From NCBI GenBank assembly GCA_900538365.1, contig UPXT01000018.1, positions 1-39,039 on the forward strand: DNA of 39,039 nucleotides, given 5' to 3'. The notes under the pieces are model-generated. The model was not told the origin of the DNA. It was given only the letters and a program-made list of their open reading frames with translations, and made no database searches. Position 1 is the first letter of the stretch; every line of letters begins with the position of its first letter. The stretch is from an uncultured Acidaminococcus sp. GTDB taxonomy: Bacteria > Bacillota > Negativicutes > Acidaminococcales > Acidaminococcaceae. The position numbers and the translations under genes are program-made. Below are positions 32,075 through 39,039 of this stretch, in pieces.

Positions 32075-32122
32075 AAAAAAGCAGTTCCCCTAAAGCCATA
32101 AGGACTTCGTGGAAACTGCTTT
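32075..32122 (-). terminator. Terminator of the uvrA-type gene
   Basis: AAAGCAGTT and AACTGCTTT pair across a 26-base loop that itself can fold; T residues follow on the minus strand (TTTTTTAG). Confidence 0.7.
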
Positions 32123-32131
32123 GCTCTTTCT

Positions 32132-34612
32132 TTAGATGTACTTTCCTGTTTTACTTTCCTTGCATTGGGCCACTTCTCCCGGCGTACCGCACGTAACGAT
32201 GGTGCCGCCTTCTGCCCCACCGCCGGGACCCATGTCAATGAGATAGTCGGCATTGCGGATGACGTCGAGGTCATGCTCAATAACAACAACGGTCGCTCCT
32301 TGCGAAACAAGCTCATCAAAGACGTGAAGGAGTGTCTCCGTATCAAGGGGATGAAGGCCGATGGTCGGTTCATCAAAGACAAAGATTGTATCTTCCTGCC
32401 CCTTCCCCATGTCGCTGGCAAGTTTCAGCCGCTGCGCTTCACCGCCGGAAAGGCGGGGCGTTGCTTCTTTCAGCGTCAGATACCCCAGGCCCAAGTCTTT
32501 CAGGATGCGCAGTTTTTCCGAGACCTTCTTGAGCCCCTTGGCAGCCTCAAGGGCATCATCGATATCCATAGCCATGAGTTCCGGCAAGGAATATGCCGCG
32601 TTGCTTTTCTGCATCTTCTTTTTCACAAGGTCCGCTTCTTTTCGGTACCTCGTTCCATGACACTCCGGACAGGTAATGATCACATCAGGCAGGAACTGGA
32701 CGTCAAGGTTGATTTCCCCCGTGCCATCGCAGAGCGGGCAGCGCAGGCTCCCCGTATTATAGGAAAAGTCCCCTGCTTTAAGGCCCTGTGCCTTTGCCTC
32801 CGGCAGGCGGCCGTAGACTTTGCGCAGTTCATCATGGACATCGGCGTACGTTGCCACCGTAGAGCGGACATTGATTCCTATGGGCGATGCGTCGATGAGT
32901 TTAATCCCGTGAATGCCTGACGCGTCAAGACGTGTCACATGGGGCGGAAGTGCCTCCCCTTTCGTTTGGGCAAGGACGGCCGGGATAAGACTTTCAAGAA
33001 CCATGGTTGTCTTGCCTGAGCCGGAAACACCGGTGACCACCGTAAGACGGCCTTTGGGAAAGGTCACACTGAGGGGTTTTACGGTATGGATTCCACTTGT
33101 TTCCATATGGATGGTGCCCTTTTCAAAAAGTGCTTTTTTCCCGCAGGCATCACGGACTAAGTGGTGACCGCCTTTTTGAAGGAAAGGGCCGATCTTTGAA
33201 GTGTGACGCTTTGCCGTATCAGCCACAGTCCCCGTTCCGATGACGCGACCTCCTTTGGAGCCGGCGCCGGGCCCCATTTCAATGAGCCAATCACACGTAG
33301 ACAGGACCTGCGTATCATGGTCTACAAGAACGATGGAGTTTCCGTCGCGGATAAGGTCCTGCATGACACCCATGAGGCCTTTGAGATTCTCCGGATGAAG
33401 ACCAATGGATGGCTCATCAAGGATATAGAGGACACCCGTCGTTCGGTTCCGTACAGCCCGAGCCAGCTGCATCCGCTGCCTCTCTCCGTTTGATAAGGTC
33501 GCAGCTTCCCGGTCCAAGGTCAAATAAGAAAGGCCCAGATCCATAAGACGCTTGGCGTTTTCGAGAAAAGCATCGCAAATGCTTTGGGCCATGGGGCGCA
33601 TGGTTTCAGGAAGACTTTCGGGAACTCCTTTGACCCACAAGACGAGGTCCTTCAAGGTCATATGCGTCGCGTCGGCAAGGGAGATCCCGCGCACTTTCGG
33701 GGCCCGCGCCTTTTCGGAAAGACGGGTGCCATGGCACTCCGGGCAGGTTTCCTGGGTCAGGAAGCGTTCGACTTTCTTCATGCCCTTTTCGTCCTTTACT
33801 TTGGCAAGCGCATTTTCGACGGTATAGATGGCATTATAGTACGTGAAGTCAAGTTCACCGGCAACGTTCGTACTTTTAGCCTTGTAAAAGATATGTTTCT
33901 TCACGGCAGGACCATGATAGACGATGTCCTTTTCCTTTGCTGTAAGATCCTTAAAGGGAACATCGGTCCGCACGCCCATGGCGCGGGCAACCTCCTTCAT
34001 CAGGGACCACATCAGGGTCTGCCAAGGAAGGACGGCCCCTTCATCAATGGTTAAGGTCTCGTCAGGGACGAGGGCATCCACATTGACGGTCTTGACCTTT
34101 CCCGTCCCCTCACAGCGCGGGCAGGCGCCTTGGCTGTTGAAAGACAGTTCTTCTGCAGAGGGAGCGTAAAAATGGGCTCCGCAGGTCGGGCAGATAAGTT
34201 CTTTTTCCGCCGCGACGGCAAGGGACGGTGGGACCTCATGACCCTTTGGGCAGCGGTGCACCGCAAGACGGGAAAAAAGGAGACGCAGACTACTAAGAAG
34301 CTCCGTTCCTGTCCCAAAGGTACTGCGCATGCCAGGAACACTGGGACGCTGGTGCATGGCAAGGGCAGCCGGAACGTAAAGGACTTCATCCACGTCCGCC
34401 TTGGGGGAAAAGCTCATGCGCCGCCTTGTGTACGTCGACAGGGAATCGAGGTAGCGCCGGGACCCTTCCGCATAGAGGACGCCTAAGGCAAGGGATGATT
34501 TGCCCGATCCCGACACACCGGCAATGCCGACAATTTTTCCAAGAGGAATATCGACATCAATATTTTTAAGATTATGGACCCGCGCACCGCGGACCTTGAT
34601 GGCTTCTTTCAT
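32132..34612 (-). CDS. Short UvrA-type ABC ATPase (UvrA2-like)
   Basis: An 826-residue protein with the UvrA layout: a first Walker A GVSGSGKSS (32-40), a zinc module CPTCG...CPRCEGTGK (two CxxC pairs), signature LSNGERQRM, then a second Walker A TGVSGSGKTT, a second zinc module CPLCDGTG...CPECHGTR, and signature LSGGEAQRLKLA with DEPTIGLHPLD. It is about 110-120 residues shorter than true UvrA (about 940), the loss lying in the UvrB-binding region, which is the mark of UvrA2/UvrA-paralogue proteins implicated in resistance to DNA-binding drugs. Last gene of a four-gene run (phosphatase, HD protein, GNAT). Confidence 0.9.
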   Translation of the reverse strand: MKEAIKVRGARVHNLKNIDVDIPLGKIVGIAGVSGSGKSSLALGVLYAEGSRRYLDSLSTYTRRRMSFSPKADVDEVLYVPAALAMHQRPSVPGMRSTFGTGTELLSSLRLLFSRLAVHRCPKGHEVPPSLAVAAEKELICPTCGAHFYAPSAEELSFNSQGACPRCEGTGKVKTVNVDALVPDETLTIDEGAVLPWQTLMWSLMKEVARAMGVRTDVPFKDLTAKEKDIVYHGPAVKKHIFYKAKSTNVAGELDFTYYNAIYTVENALAKVKDEKGMKKVERFLTQETCPECHGTRLSEKARAPKVRGISLADATHMTLKDLVLWVKGVPESLPETMRPMAQSICDAFLENAKRLMDLGLSYLTLDREAATLSNGERQRMQLARAVRNRTTGVLYILDEPSIGLHPENLKGLMGVMQDLIRDGNSIVLVDHDTQVLSTCDWLIEMGPGAGSKGGRVIGTGTVADTAKRHTSKIGPFLQKGGHHLVRDACGKKALFEKGTIHMETSGIHTVKPLSVTFPKGRLTVVTGVSGSGKTTMVLESLIPAVLAQTKGEALPPHVTRLDASGIHGIKLIDASPIGINVRSTVATYADVHDELRKVYGRLPEAKAQGLKAGDFSYNTGSLRCPLCDGTGEINLDVQFLPDVIITCPECHGTRYRKEADLVKKKMQKSNAAYSLPELMAMDIDDALEAAKGLKKVSEKLRILKDLGLGYLTLKEATPRLSGGEAQRLKLASDMGKGQEDTIFVFDEPTIGLHPLDTETLLHVFDELVSQGATVVVIEHDLDVIRNADYLIDMGPGGGAEGGTIVTCGTPGEVAQCKESKTGKYI

Positions 34613-34656
34613 GATTCCATCCCTTTTCTTTCCAGTCTCATTTTCTGCTCTGTTTC

Positions 34657-35169
34657 CTAAAGGCCAAACGCCCTGTCGTAGACAATGGTCCCTGCAAGCG
34701 GAGCCGCATCAGGAATGAGCTTTATGGCCATAAAATATTCTTTAGGAAAAGCTGCTGGCGGCGTAATTCCCCATTTTTCTGCCGCTTCATAACCCAACCG
34801 GCCATAAAATGCAGGATCCCCCAAAACGGCTGCATAAGCAAATCCCGCCTTTGCGGCAAGCGTATGACCTTTTTTTACAAGAGCGGTCCCAATCCCGCTT
34901 TTTTGAAAACAAGGCTTCACAGCAAGGGGCGCCAAGGCAAGGATGGTTTCTTGGGATACCCTTGCTTTTGTAAAAAGGATAAACCCTGCGGGCTTAGCTT
35001 CCCGTTCAGCCATAAGGGCTAAGTCTGGGAGAAAGGCAGGCCCTTGCCGCAGCCGGGCCACAAGCGCGGCTTCCGTCCCATCCGAATAAGAAGCCGTGGC
35101 AAAAGCCTGCTTTACTAGGTCCTCAATAGCAGTCCAGTCTTGTTCCTGTACCTTTCGAATCAGATCCAT
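34657..35169 (-). CDS. GNAT family N-acetyltransferase
   Basis: A 170-residue acetyltransferase with the acetyl-CoA motif VKPCFQKSGIGTALV and, after it, GDPAFYGRLGYE, which is typical of the YhbS-like GNAT group. The start is the ATG at 35169 (7 bases after GGAGG); an adjacent ATG at 35172 and a TTG at 35175 are alternatives. It lies 55 bases after the HD gene and 44 bases before the UvrA-type gene. The substrate is unknown. Confidence 0.88.
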   Translation of the reverse strand: MDLIRKVQEQDWTAIEDLVKQAFATASYSDGTEAALVARLRQGPAFLPDLALMAEREAKPAGFILFTKARVSQETILALAPLAVKPCFQKSGIGTALVKKGHTLAAKAGFAYAAVLGDPAFYGRLGYEAAEKWGITPPAAFPKEYFMAIKLIPDAAPLAGTIVYDRAFGL

Positions 35170-35224
35170 CATCAATCCTCCCTACCTTGTTGGAGTATCT
35201 TTCTGCTCCCTGCCTTTTATTTCA

Positions 35225-36469
35225 TTAGGAAGGAAGCCTAGTCGGCTCAAAAAAGGCGTCGAGATCCCTCACGATGGCGCCGTCAATTTTTCCTTTACAG
35301 GCTAGTTCCCTCATGATGGCAATGGTCTTTTCATGTGAGAATCCCTCTTTATACGGCCTTTTTTCCGTCAGGGCCTGATAAATATCGAGACAGGCCATGA
35401 GGCGGTCTTCAAAGGAAAGTTCCTTGCTGCAAAGGCCCTTTACGTAACCGCTTCCATCCAGTTTCTCATGATGGAAAGAGGCCCAGTCCCGGATATCTTC
35501 AAACCCAGGGATTTCATCAAGGACTTCATAGGTCCAGCGGACATGGTTCTTCATGATTTGGAACTCTTCTGCAGTCAACGGCCCTGCTTTTTCAAGGATG
35601 GAAGAAGGCACCTGCAATTTTCCATAATCATGGAGGCTCGCCGCCAGAAGAAAACGTTCCTGCTTTTCTTCATTCCATCCATATTTTTGGGCCATGGCAA
35701 GGGCCTTCATGGCAATTCCGTGAGAATGGTCCTTCGTAAAGGAGGACTTATTATCGACAATCCGCTCAAAAAACCGGGTGATGGTAAGCATATCTTTTAG
35801 GCTGTACTCACAGGCATGGCTTGGTACGACCGATTTGAGGAGCCTATTTAGAGGAATCTCCTGGAGTTTTTGTACAGCCTCATAGGTCAGGTTCTTTTCA
35901 AGAAGGACCAAGGCATCATGGGAAAATTCGATATGTTCGAGCCCAAGCAGATCACGGACCATCTCCCTAAATCCGCTTTCCGACAGGGACAATAAATCGT
36001 AACGGATATCCATGCGGTCAGCAAGGTAGAGCACTTGGGCTCGCTTGTCAATGGCATCTTCCCTAAGCCCCATGGGGCCTGTTCCATTGGCCCATTCGTG
36101 GTGCATCATGACAACCCCTTTGATTTGGGAATAAAAAGGCATATCCTGCAAAAGGTCCTTCCCTTTTTGGGCATGGATACTGGCGTCATCTACAACCCGA
36201 CCATTGGAAAAAGTGCCGCTGAAGGGTTTCCTATTTCGGGCAGCATCCCGCATTTCCCGAATGGTCTCTACAGACCCGCAGTCATGGAGCAAAGCAGCAA
36301 GGACAAAGGCCAGCCGCTCATCAGGGGACCACGGAAGGCTGCGCGTCATCAGGTAGGACAGATAGGCAACTCGCTTACCATGCCCGACCGTGGCGCCGAC
36401 AAGGTCATGTTCCTCCCGGTCAAGGGCCTCAATCATGGGTAGGAAAAAATAGAGAGGATCAAGTTTCAC
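35225..36469 (-). CDS. Protein with tandem divergent HD-GYP-like domains
   Basis: A 414-residue protein made of two HD-type phosphohydrolase modules. The first has HD at 62-63 (LLHDCG) and HHE at 123-125 but GTGPMGL where GYP is expected; the second has HD at 280-281 (LHDYGK), HHE at 333-335 and DGSGYV at 338-343, so GYP is GYV. HD-GYP domains normally hydrolyse cyclic di-GMP; with both GYP motifs altered, activity on another cyclic or non-cyclic nucleotide, or a sensing role, is possible. The GTG start overlaps the phosphatase stop codon by 4 bases (GTGA), a strong sign of coupling; AAAGGA lies 6 bases upstream. Confidence 0.88.
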   Translation of the reverse strand: MKLDPLYFFLPMIEALDREEHDLVGATVGHGKRVAYLSYLMTRSLPWSPDERLAFVLAALLHDCGSVETIREMRDAARNRKPFSGTFSNGRVVDDASIHAQKGKDLLQDMPFYSQIKGVVMMHHEWANGTGPMGLREDAIDKRAQVLYLADRMDIRYDLLSLSESGFREMVRDLLGLEHIEFSHDALVLLEKNLTYEAVQKLQEIPLNRLLKSVVPSHACEYSLKDMLTITRFFERIVDNKSSFTKDHSHGIAMKALAMAQKYGWNEEKQERFLLAASLHDYGKLQVPSSILEKAGPLTAEEFQIMKNHVRWTYEVLDEIPGFEDIRDWASFHHEKLDGSGYVKGLCSKELSFEDRLMACLDIYQALTEKRPYKEGFSHEKTIAIMRELACKGKIDGAIVRDLDAFFEPTRLPS

Positions 36470-36963
36470 AATAAGTCCTTTCTGTCAGCTGAGAGGGCAT
36501 TTTTTTGAAGAAATGACCAAAGAGCCCTGCAGCCAGCCACAATATCACGATAGCTTGCTTCAAAGTCCCGGGTATACCAAGGATCGGCTACATCCCGGGG
36601 ATGATCCGTATAATCAAGGAGCAGCGATAGTTTATGGTCCCTATCCCCACCACAGATGCGCCGCATGTCATGGAGGTTTTCCGCGTCCATGCCGATGAGA
36701 TGATCATAGAAAGCATAATCAGCCCGCGTCAACAGGACTGCCCGCTTTCCTACAGGGTCAATGCCATGACGCAGAAGTGTCTCCCGAGCCGGCGGATAGA
36801 CAGGATTTCCTACACCGCCAGCAATTTCGTCCGTTGTCGTTGCCGCGGAAGCAATGAGGAAATCTGCCTCCTGACCGGCCTTTTTGGCTATATCCCTAAA
36901 AACAAACTCCGCAACGGGGCTTCTACAAATATTGCCATGGCAAATAAAAAGTACTTTCACCAA
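36466..36963 (-). CDS. Low-molecular-weight protein-tyrosine phosphatase
   Basis: A 165-residue phosphatase whose active site is the CxxxxxR loop CHGNICRSP (Cys8 and Arg14) and whose general acid is the Asp in ADPWYTRDFE. These enzymes remove phosphate from tyrosine, for example on BY-kinases of capsule synthesis. Only the start is uncertain: TTG at 36963 (9 bases after AGGAG) is preferred to the GTG at 36960; the frame is open upstream to 37074 without a ribosome site. It leads the four-gene run. Confidence 0.9.
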   Translation of the reverse strand: MVKVLFICHGNICRSPVAEFVFRDIAKKAGQEADFLIASAATTTDEIAGGVGNPVYPPARETLLRHGIDPVGKRAVLLTRADYAFYDHLIGMDAENLHDMRRICGGDRDHKLSLLLDYTDHPRDVADPWYTRDFEASYRDIVAGCRALWSFLQKNALSADRKDLL

Positions 36964-36980
36964 AGACACGAACTCCTCTC

Positions 36981-37075
36981 TATGCCAGGTTGTGCCAAAA
37001 TAGGCCGAATTAATGCCGGTTCCCGGATTTTGCCAGTCCATGCAGGGAAGATAAGAAATGGCATAACCTGGCACA
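36981..37075. repeat. Imperfect inverted repeat upstream of the phosphatase gene
   Basis: TATGCCAGGTTGTGCC (36981-36996) and GGCATAACCTGGCACA (37060-37075) are inverted copies with two mismatches and a 63-base spacer. They straddle the 5' region of the phosphatase operon and could be paired operator sites or a long RNA stem. No known regulator motif is recognised. Confidence 0.45.
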
Positions 37076-37203
37076 ACTTTTCCCCTCTAAGTAGTAAAAG
37101 TAGTAGTATTTTGGGCGATTCCTACTAAGCAAACCATACCTTCTGCAAATCATGGACCTTAGAAAGTATAAATTATTTTCTTTATTTTTCCTTCTAGAAA
37201 TTT

Positions 37204-37461
37204 TTAATACCACGCAACTTCCCTCTTTTTGGGGTACAGATTTTCCTCAAAAAACGAATGTACAGTTAAAACTGCATGCCACAGCGATGATTGATAACCA
37301 GAGCCATCCCTTTTCAGTATATGCACATCTCCAGTATTTCTGTCAATTAAAATACGTCCATAAGAACAGACCTCTTCCCCAACAGTAACGTATTTATAAA
37401 TGGCAGTGCTATCCGTTATTTCTTCAAGCAGGAGCTCTATCGTTTTTTCTTCTCTCCTCAT
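37204..37461 (-). CDS. Small protein of unknown function (85 aa)
   Basis: An 85-residue acidic protein with a pattern of alternating strands: YKYVTVGEEVCSYGRILIDRNTGDVHILKRDGSGYQ suggests a small beta-sheet. The ribosome site is weak (an AAAGG far upstream), so the start is uncertain. It lies 51 bases after the frameshifted gene at 37513, on the same strand. Both lie between a mobile-element integrase and the phosphatase operon; an immunity-type protein pair is a possibility but is unsupported by any motif. Confidence 0.55.
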   Translation of the reverse strand: MRREEKTIELLLEEITDSTAIYKYVTVGEEVCSYGRILIDRNTGDVHILKRDGSGYQSSLWHAVLTVHSFFEENLYPKKREVAWY

Positions 37462-37512
37462 AGATTCTTAAAATCAAGAGCCTTTCTTAACGTTTCTTTT
37501 TCATTGTTTTTT

Positions 37513-38236
37513 CTACTTATCCATTAATTTCTTAATAAATGCTTCCATTTGCTCCTTATCAGGTGGGTCATCTTCTGGAGAAGAATCGCCATCGTCCGGA
37601 TTCTCCTCCCGTACTTCTGCTTCATACAGGCCTGCCTTTTTCAGTACATCAACGACATCATAAACGCTGCGGCCCTGATCGTCTTCATACCGTTCAGCTA
37701 CGCCAGGATTTTTCCACGAAAAAACATCATCGGCAAATGTCAGGTCTTTTCTTTCGGGAACACCTGCCAGAAGAAAAACTTTCTTCCATGGATCCATATC
37801 TTCATACACATGCACCAGCATTTCGTTATACTGATATTTCCCTATTTCCGAATCTTTTGTACCAAAGCCAAAAGCGGACAGGCCATCATTGATCAAAACT
37901 TCTCCAAAAGTATCCAGGATTTCCATCCCCTCTTCTGAATCAATGCCATCCAGATAGTAAACCATCCTGTGCTGAGATTTCAGGATGCCCGGATTATTTC
38001 CTTCCGGTTCTTTTTCAACTTTTTCCTGATCAAGATTCAAAGGCACTTCCATAAAGAAAAAAAATATCTGCTTTTTGATTTAAAGCCAGATAATTTTCCA
38101 TAACCGTACGAATATGTTCAGCGCTGACCTGCGCATCCAGTCTCCCGTCACCTTCTATAAAGCCTTCTTCCAGCGGCGTTGTTACGTTTTCAGGATTATA
38201 GAAATGATTTCCTTTTACAAAAGTGAATTTTCCCAT
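37513..38236 (-). pseudogene. Unknown gene split by a frameshift at a T8 run
   Basis: The first part starts at 38236 (GGAGG 8 bases upstream) with MGKFTFVKGNHFYNPENV and runs to 38030. The second part, 37513-38052, continues in another frame from a point with no ribosome site. Removing one T from the T8 run (A8 on the plus strand, 38057-38064) joins them into one protein of about 240 residues (ADIFFFMEVPLN at the joint). The C-terminal part has HVYEDMDPWKKVFLLAGVP, DDVFSWKNPG and an acidic tail. I do not recognise a family. It may be a pseudogene, a sequencing error or a phase-variable gene. Confidence 0.65.
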
Positions 38237-38281
38237 ATTCCGGCCTCCTGTCTTTAGCCTGCCTTATTTCCATGCATTTTC

Positions 38282-38290
38282 ATTATAGCA
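38282..38290 (-). promoter_or_regulatory. Extended -10 of the gene at 37513-38236
   Basis: TGCTATAAT on the minus strand about 45 bases before the start codon at 38236; the -35 position is poor. Confidence 0.5.
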
Positions 38291-38383
38291 TATGACATGA
38301 GTAAAAAAGGCGACAGAAAGCTGATTCATTAATCATCCGGATGGGCTGGCTCATACCGAAATACGTAAACATCCGGACAGCAA

Positions 38384-38416
38384 AAAGGCCCGCAGCAATT
38401 TTGACTGCGGGCCTTT
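38384..38416. terminator. Integrase terminator, possibly bidirectional
   Basis: AAAGGCCCGCAG and CTGCGGGCCTTT form a perfect 12-bp stem with a 9-base loop; T-rich sequence follows on both strands. It lies 8 bases after the integrase stop codon. Confidence 0.85.
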
Positions 38417-38424
38417 CTTTTTCC

Positions 38425-39039
38425 CTACGCCTTATTCGGAAACCGGATCACCTTCGGCTGGATCTCTCCCACCTTTTCCAGTTCTTCCCTTACGCTTTCC
38501 ATCTCCTTCTGCTGCCGGGCCTGGATCAGTTCCACTTCCTTTTGGGCATCATCGAACTTGATATGGGTGTACACATTGAGGGTGATGGAAATGTCGCTGT
38601 GGCCCATCAGGTACTGGAGGGTCTTGGCACTGACCCCGGACAGAGCCATATTGGTGCAGTAGGTGTGGCGGCAGACATGAGGTGTAACTTTTGGAAGCTG
38701 ATATTTATAGATGCGGTTGTATTTATTCACGATTTGCTTAAAATAATGTTCCCAATGCAAGGCTACCATTGGATTCCCATTTTTATCATAAAAGAGAAAT
38801 TTACCAACGCCATCGATGATGGGTTCTACCTTCGGAGGTCTTCTGCGCTGCAGGATGGTCACAAAGCATTGGTAAACCTCATCCGTCATGGGCAGCAGCC
38901 TGGCTCCGGCCTTGGTTTTTGTAGAAAGGATATAGTACTTCCTCTCGTTCCCTTTCTGGAGCTGCTTGTCCACGTTGATTGTTCTTTTTTGGTTCTTCAC
39001 GGAAATTTGTGGGGTCATGGACAAATAAATATTGAAAAA
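38425..39039 (-). CDS. Tyrosine recombinase/integrase, C-terminal part (truncated by window edge)
   Basis: The frame is open to the right-hand edge, so the N-terminus lies outside the window. The catalytic domain of a Tn916-type integrase is clear: the motif HVCRHTY (His116 and Arg119, counting from 39024), LMGHSDI (His142) and the nucleophile Tyr152 in LNVYTH. The core-binding N-terminal domain is only partly present. Such recombinases move integrative conjugative elements or prophages, so the minus-strand end here is likely the border of such an element. No attachment site or tRNA is visible in the window. Confidence 0.88.
   Translation of the reverse strand, partial: FFNIYLSMTPQISVKNQKRTINVDKQLQKGNERKYYILSTKTKAGARLLPMTDEVYQCFVTILQRRRPPKVEPIIDGVGKFLFYDKNGNPMVALHWEHYFKQIVNKYNRIYKYQLPKVTPHVCRHTYCTNMALSGVSAKTLQYLMGHSDISITLNVYTHIKFDDAQKEVELIQARQQKEMESVREELEKVGEIQPKVIRFPNKA

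Noticed and set aside
37000..37200. A 67-codon minus-strand frame (37010-37213) and an AGTAGTA repeat near 37090-37110
   Set aside because: The frame lacks a ribosome site and overlaps the phosphatase leader; the repeat is short and could be chance.
37152..37388. A 78-codon plus-strand frame opposite the small gene at 37204
   Set aside because: No ribosome site; the minus-strand frame is in line with the adjoining genes on that strand.

Overview
The window looks like chromosomal DNA of an anaerobic, amino-acid-fermenting member of the Negativicutes, most likely Acidaminococcaceae (Acidaminococcus or Phascolarctobacterium type). This is inferred from the gene content (a thiolase / butyryl-CoA dehydrogenase / 3-hydroxybutyryl-CoA dehydrogenase / crotonase operon and several amino-acid-catabolism enzymes) and from protein style, not from a database search. 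I see no rRNA, tRNA or CRISPR array. Most genes lie on the minus strand. Initiation sites mostly have a clear GGAGG-type Shine-Dalgarno, and several genes clearly use TTG or GTG starts.

Layout. 1-735: AT-rich non-coding DNA with a perfect 25-bp hairpin. 736-5624 (minus): two exported proteins of unknown function, a VirK/YbjX-type (DUF535) protein, an exported protein with two SH3b repeats, and a YigZ/IMPACT protein. 5625-6305: a long non-coding stretch with hairpins and a possible pseudoknot. 6306-9441 (minus): an aldehyde dehydrogenase and an M18 aminopeptidase. 9755-14044 (minus): the C4 acyl-CoA operon thl-bcd-hbd-crt, preceded by a leader RNA that folds on paper into a closed junction. 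14461-19921 (minus): a five-gene catabolic operon (carbamoylase-like hydrolase, diaminopropionate ammonia-lyase, AGCS sodium symporter, M20 amidohydrolase, frameshifted ridA), divergent from an AraC-type regulator (20099-21025, plus). 21276-25509 (minus): ACT protein, UPF0210 protein, endonuclease III, a 509-aa unknown and a zinc-ribbon membrane protein, closely packed. 25798-30520 (plus): purC, then a marR-GNAT-MFS group with a palindromic operator, then a second MFS gene. 30715-31989 (minus): a badly decayed radical SAM gene next to an ArsR-type regulator. 32132-36963 (minus): low-molecular-weight phosphatase, tandem HD-domain protein, GNAT and a short UvrA-type ATPase in one run. 37204-39039 (minus): two small unknown genes (one split by a frameshift) and the C-terminal part of a Tn916-type tyrosine recombinase cut by the window edge, suggesting the border of a mobile element.

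How the genes work together. The thl-bcd-hbd-crt set interconverts crotonyl-CoA with butyryl-CoA and with acetyl-CoA, the end steps of glutamate fermentation in this group; the electron-transfer flavoprotein genes are not in the window. The operon next to the AraC gene looks built to import and strip an N-substituted amino acid and then deaminate diaminopropionate to pyruvate and ammonia, with RidA clearing the reactive intermediate. Three genes are broken by a one-base change in a homopolymer run (ridA, the radical SAM gene and the gene at 37513-38236). That pattern suggests either true decay and phase variation or homopolymer sequencing errors, although the radical SAM gene carries further independent lesions.
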